From VRUE01 sp963742535 (GTDB lineage: Bacteria > Actinomycetota > Thermoleophilia > Solirubrobacterales > 70-9), in contig CAVUMC010000002.1 in the NCBI GenBank assembly GCA_963742535.1, positions 868,001 to 932,000 of the forward strand: DNA of 64,000 bases. The letters run 5' to 3'. Shown here piece by piece: positions 60,819 through 64,000 of this stretch. Within the stretch, counting starts at the first letter, position 1. Each line of letters opens with the position of its first letter. The translations under genes were made by a program, and so were the position numbers. The notes under the pieces were generated by a model. The model did not search any database. It saw only the letters and a list, made by a program, of their open reading frames with translations, and was not told the origin of the DNA.

Positions 60819-61603
60819 CGTCCCACCCGGCACGAGCTCACCACCCCCAAGTGCTTCTCGGTTCCGTCGGCGAAGCTCAGCGTTGCCACCACGAAGGGTG
60901 AGATCCCAACCGCGAAGCCCTTGGGGGCCGGACAGCTCGCCGTCAGGTAGCTGCGCCGGGCGCCGCGGTAGCGGTAGGTGCGATCGAGGATCAGCTTGAA
61001 GTCGGTGATCTGCGACCAGTGCCCGAGCCTCAGGTGGGCGGTGAGCAGGGTGCGGTAGAGACCCTTGCGGTGACTGATCGCGAGCGGGAAGACGAGCGAC
61101 GTCGGCGGGGTCGCGTTGAAGACGTGCAGCAGAATCGCCGGCCTGCCGTTTTCGAGCCGGCCGTTGAAGATGGTCACGTGGCCGTTGAAGTAGAAGTGAC
61201 GGCTGCCGGGAAAGTTCGTCTGGGCGCGGATCCTGCCGTGTCCGATCCGCGCGTCGCCGCAGACTTCCAGCGCCCTGGCGGTACTGGCCGGGTCAATCAG
61301 CCTTGCGTCGCAGACGGGGAGCCCCCGGAGGTCGACGCTCCCGGCCCGATGGATCGCCAGCTGGATCGAGGTCAAAGCGGCAGGCTCGCGCCCCGGCCGC
61401 GCTTTGACGTGCCCTTCGAGCTGGATCTGAACCGGCGCCGCCCCGTGCCTCGGCAGGACACGCGGGAAGATCTTCGTGTCGAAGCTGATGATCGCTTTGT
61501 GCGTCGCCGTCACTTCGGCTCGCGTGACCGCGGCGAGCAGGCCCAGCGCCAGCAGCGCGATCGAAGCCCAGCGCAGGCTGCGCTGGCGGCGCGGCCTAGA
61601 CAA
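60815..61603 (-). CDS. Exported protein of unknown function
   Basis: 262 aa from TTG 61603, overlapping the preceding stop by eight bases. An N-terminal hydrophobic segment (ASIALLALGLLAAVTRA) acts as signal or anchor. The rest is a beta-rich domain with FPRVLPRHGAAPVQIQLEGH, CDARLIDPASTARALEVCG and RSYLTASCPAPKGF, including four cysteines that could pair outside. I know no named family; similar long-range patterns occur in the C-terminal part of the 1527-aa neighbour. Confidence 0.7.
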   Translation of the reverse strand: MSRPRRQRSLRWASIALLALGLLAAVTRAEVTATHKAIISFDTKIFPRVLPRHGAAPVQIQLEGHVKARPGREPAALTSIQLAIHRAGSVDLRGLPVCDARLIDPASTARALEVCGDARIGHGRIRAQTNFPGSRHFYFNGHVTIFNGRLENGRPAILLHVFNATPPTSLVFPLAISHRKGLYRTLLTAHLRLGHWSQITDFKLILDRTYRYRGARRSYLTASCPAPKGFAVGISPFVVATLSFADGTEKHLGVVSSCRVGR

Positions 61604-62093
61604 AACGGGCCGGGTTCACCCGGCAGTAGTCGAAGTCGAAAGTCACAACCGTGGCGTTGCCGCGCTTGGTGTTCTTGAGCAACTGCCGCGCAAGCCGCTG
61701 GGTCGACCCGCGGTCGCCCTTGCCCAGGGCGACGCCCAGCTGCCGCAGCAGATCCCGTCCGGACCGCGCGAAGCCCAGCCACCGCCCCAGCCTCGCCGCA
61801 TCGGCGGGCGGCCGTGGTACCGGCGAGATCTTCGCGATCGCCCCGCGCAGCGCTGCCGCAGCGCGCAGCACGTGCGGTGCCGCCTGCCTCAGCTCGCCCC
61901 GCCTGACCATCCCTTCGACGCCCTTCAGCTCGTTCCGGTGGGCCAGGCTCTCTGTCTTGCAGATCGGCTCGACCCTTTCCACGTATTCGCCTCGAGTGAG
62001 ATCACCCGCCGCAAAGGCGCGGGGGGCCAGCAGCAAGAACGCAGCGGGCAAGGTGGCCACAACGAGAGCGCGCATACGGTGAAACTCGGACAT
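61596..62093 (-). CDS. Small exported protein of unknown function
   Basis: 165 aa from ATG 62093 (ATG 62075 possible). The signal peptide is RALVVATLPAAFLLLAPRAFA. The mature part begins GDLTRGEYVERVEPICKTES, a pattern I associate with a small secreted helical family in Thermoleophilia, and has two cysteines (ICKTE and DYCRV). It heads the four-gene exported-protein operon. Confidence 0.75.
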   Translation of the reverse strand: MSEFHRMRALVVATLPAAFLLLAPRAFAAGDLTRGEYVERVEPICKTESLAHRNELKGVEGMVRRGELRQAAPHVLRAAAALRGAIAKISPVPRPPADAARLGRWLGFARSGRDLLRQLGVALGKGDRGSTQRLARQLLKNTKRGNATVVTFDFDYCRVNPARFV

Positions 62094-62168
62094 CAGGTTC
62101 ACCGATTCCGCTCCCATGCCAGCATGCGGCCAGGATAGGCACGCCTTTCCACACACTCAAAATTGAGC

Positions 62169-62714
62169 TCAGAGAACGCGGCCGAGTACAGCCTGGATCA
62201 CTTCGGCCTTGGCGGTCTCGTACCGCCGTCTGTCGCCGGCACAGCGGTCAATCAGGTCCCGCTTCATGCCGGCATAGCCGATGGCCACCTGACGATCGAC
62301 CCTCAGCACGTCGCGAAAGGCGAGCATTTCGGCGAACAGCGGGCTCTCGCCCGAGACCACGCAGAGGTCGTAGAGTCGCTGGCCGGACTCTGGCTTGCGG
62401 AAGCGGAGCGCCCCCGAGTCGCCGTCGGGCATGACCACGTAGCCAAGCTCGGCGAGCAGTCCCACACACACTTCGAAGCCGGCGAGGTCGGTGACACCCA
62501 CCATCACGTCGATCACGGGCTGGGCGTCAACCCCCGGAATCGCCGTGCTGCCAACGTGATGAATGCCGGCGGTCGCCCACTCACCGATCGCCCCCTGCAG
62601 GACGGTTCGCTCCGCCTCGAAGAGCAGGGGCCAGCGGTGGTCATACGGCCTGACCGCAACCGGATCGTCGAAGGCTCCTCCGTTCGAGCTGCCGTACGGT
62701 GAATACGAGCCCAT
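62169..62714 (-). CDS. GrpB/UPF0157 nucleotidyltransferase-fold protein
   Basis: 181 aa from ATG 62714. VRPYDHRWPLLFEAERTVLQ opens the GrpB family, and IHHVGSTAIPGVDAQPVIDV is its nucleotidyltransferase signature with the GST and D-x-x-D-x-x-V. HxL pattern is replaced by FRKPESGQRLYDLCVV, and FRDVLRVDRQVAIGYAGMKR closes the domain. The reaction is unknown in the family. Confidence 0.85.
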   Translation of the reverse strand: MGSYSPYGSSNGGAFDDPVAVRPYDHRWPLLFEAERTVLQGAIGEWATAGIHHVGSTAIPGVDAQPVIDVMVGVTDLAGFEVCVGLLAELGYVVMPDGDSGALRFRKPESGQRLYDLCVVSGESPLFAEMLAFRDVLRVDRQVAIGYAGMKRDLIDRCAGDRRRYETAKAEVIQAVLGRVL

Positions 62715-62757
62715 TTCTCGTACATATTGTGCCCGCCGGACCGGCGCAGTCAAAGAG

Positions 62758-63216
62758 TCACATTCGCCAGAGCAACTCGAGCGAAGCCCTGATTGCGGCG
62801 TTGCCGTCACCGTCGAGGACGCGCCAGCGCAGGCGCACCGAGCCGGTCTCGCGATCGAGCGGTTGGGCGGCTTCAACCGTGGCCTCGCTGCGGAGGGAAT
62901 CGCCGAATCGGACCGGCCGCGCGAACACCACGTTGCGCAGCCCGCGCAGAGCGATCACCCGTGAGTGGTCGAGCCCGAGCTGGCCGATCGAGCAGGCGAG
63001 CACCAGCATACCGGGGGCGATGCGTTCGCCGAAACGGCTCCGCTGCGCCCACTCCGGATCGAGGTGCAGCGGGTGCGCATCGCCGGTCAGCTCGGCGAAG
63101 GCGGTGGCGTCGGCCTCGTTCAGCACCCAGACGGCACTGCGGCCCAGTCGCGCTCCCACCTCCGGCAACCCTCGCTCGAGCAACCCGGCCGCGGGGTCAG
63201 CGCTTGGTGAGGTCAT
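62758..63216 (-). CDS. MaoC-like (hotdog) dehydratase
   Basis: 152 aa from ATG 63216, overlapping the previous gene by 20 bases. NEADATAFAELTGDAHPLHL with DPEWAQRSRFGERIAPGML is the MaoC/R-hydratase motif, with the Asp and His that add water to enoyl thioesters. FARPVRFGDSLRSEATVE is the usual later strand. Probably acts on acyl-CoA or a related thioester; the partner genes do not fix the pathway. Confidence 0.88.
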   Translation of the reverse strand: MTSPSADPAAGLLERGLPEVGARLGRSAVWVLNEADATAFAELTGDAHPLHLDPEWAQRSRFGERIAPGMLVLACSIGQLGLDHSRVIALRGLRNVVFARPVRFGDSLRSEATVEAAQPLDRETGSVRLRWRVLDGDGNAAIRASLELLWRM

Positions 63217-63802
63217 GCACGGCGCTGCTGTTGGAGGCGGACGCAAGCAAGGACGGGCGCGACTCGGCGAGCCGGAAGCGGTTGCCGCGCCACTCGATCG
63301 ACAGTCCTTCGAGGATCAGGATCGCCGGCTGGCCGCCGCTGACGACCCGATAGGAGCGCGTCAGGGATTCCCCCCCGGCCAGGTCCGCCGCCCACCCCGG
63401 CGCCTCACCGAGGCCAAACCAGAGCAGCTCCCGCCGGCTCTCGAGGCGAATCTCACGCAGCGCCTCGCCGATGCCCTCCGGGTTCCTCGCGAGGGCGGAG
63501 GAGAACTGCGGCGGCAGCCGCTCCGGCAGGATGTGCGATTCGGCGTGGGCGGCGGGCGTGGACTCGAAGGCGCGGCCGGCGAGGTGAGTGACGACGCGGC
63601 GTCGGATCGCCGACGTGCCCGGTGCGATGGTGAGCCGCTCCGCCACCTGCGCCGGAGCCACGGCGCGCTGTTGCTCGATCACCTCGACGCTCACCCTGCC
63701 CAGCGTGTGAGCGGCGAGCGCGCGGGCGACGCCGCCGTCGCTGAAGAGAAGACCGCGCAGCACCGGGTCGAGGCTGGCGACGTCAACGTCGCCATAGCCC
63801 AC
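63197..63802 (-). CDS. Chorismate lyase-like (UbiC/DUF98 fold) protein
   Basis: 201 aa from GTG 63802, seven bases after AGGGAAA; a longer frame overlaps the upstream gene. DPVLRGLLFSDGGVARALAA, LGRVSVEVIEQQRA and SAIRRRVVTHLAGRAFE are typical of the chorismate pyruvate-lyase-like fold, and later AESHILPERLPPQF and TRSYRVVSGGQPAILILEG continue it. Such proteins include chorismate lyases and acyl-type ligand binders. It probably works with the MaoC-like gene it overlaps. Confidence 0.65.
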   Translation of the reverse strand: MGYGDVDVASLDPVLRGLLFSDGGVARALAAHTLGRVSVEVIEQQRAVAPAQVAERLTIAPGTSAIRRRVVTHLAGRAFESTPAAHAESHILPERLPPQFSSALARNPEGIGEALREIRLESRRELLWFGLGEAPGWAADLAGGESLTRSYRVVSGGQPAILILEGLSIEWRGNRFRLAESRPSLLASASNSSAVHDLTKR

Positions 63803-63842
63803 CGGCCGCTTTCCCTGGAGGGCAAAATGGCGTGTGGGCAGG

Positions 63843-63998
63843 TCAGGGATCAAGGCTGACCGCCATCGCGTCTCGCTCGCCCGAAGCGCGGCTAAGGATG
63901 ATGTCCGCAACCTCCCCGCTGCCCTGCTCGGAGGTGTCCAGCCAGAAGCCGATGCCCGTCAGCTCGCGCCGCATTACCTCGTCGAGGAAGCCCCAACG
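63843..63998 (-). CDS. C-terminal fragment of an unidentified protein
   Basis: The last 51 codons of a gene that continues beyond the right edge. LTGIGFWLDTSEQGSGEVAD then IILSRASGERDAM resembles the end of small P-loop kinases (a hydrophobic strand, DTSE, a closing helix), but too little is present to name it. It stops 41 bases before the chorismate-lyase-like start. Confidence 0.55.
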   Translation of the reverse strand, partial: RWGFLDEVMRRELTGIGFWLDTSEQGSGEVADIILSRASGERDAMAVSLDP

Positions 63999-64000
63999 CC

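Overview
The window looks like a chromosomal segment of a high-GC actinobacterium, most likely class Thermoleophilia (Solirubrobacterales-like). Pointers are the dense GC-rich coding, frequent GTG/TTG/CTG starts, the housekeeping order mfd – parvulin PPIase – eno – ftsB and rplY – pth, and large secreted beta-propeller and beta-helix proteins of a style common in that class. The taxonomic call is inference from gene content; no rRNA is present.

Left edge (1–5.4 kb): the end of a formylglycine-generating enzyme and the sulfatase it would activate, a divergent SnoaL-like/TetR pair sharing a 17-bp palindrome, and an unrecognised 465-aa protein that ends in a perfect SSB-type tail, DDDIPF.

Genomic island (about 5.7–13.1 kb): a stretch bounded by an intact initiator tRNA (13129–13202, minus strand) and a 43-bp copy of its 3' part (5685–5727). 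It holds almost only defence-type genes. One set is a plus-strand HNH nuclease / unknown / minimal nucleotidyltransferase cassette. The other is a minus-strand cluster of m5C methyltransferase, ParB-like protein, nuclease-like protein, Vsr and a restriction endonuclease. I see no intact integrase, only possible tail remnants.

Middle (13.2–46.9 kb): mostly ordinary chromosome. It includes a DCC oxidoreductase, Ppx, a TPP enzyme, tRNA-Leu(TAA), an ECF sigma factor fused to a zinc finger, membrane helix and outside tail, an R2-like protein operon with a degenerate rhomboid, class I aldolase, a nuclease, a GT-C-like membrane protein, ftsB, eno, PPIase, mfd, a GMC oxidoreductase with an apparent N-terminal frameshift, a secreted beta-helix protein, crotonase, pth, rplY, an ABC1 kinase, an ABC exporter, GDPD, prs, glmU and an HdeD-like protein.

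Isoprenoid block (46.9–54.2 kb): an LmbU-like regulator gene, then a tightly coupled operon of polyprenyl synthase, a geranylgeranyl reductase fused to a second, motif-less prenyl-synthase domain, and an MMPL transporter. I infer synthesis, reduction and export of an isoprenoid lipid.

Right edge (54.1–64.0 kb): a four-gene operon of exported proteins (165, 262, 705 and 1527 aa), then GrpB-like, MaoC-like and chorismate-lyase-like genes and a fragment of one more gene.
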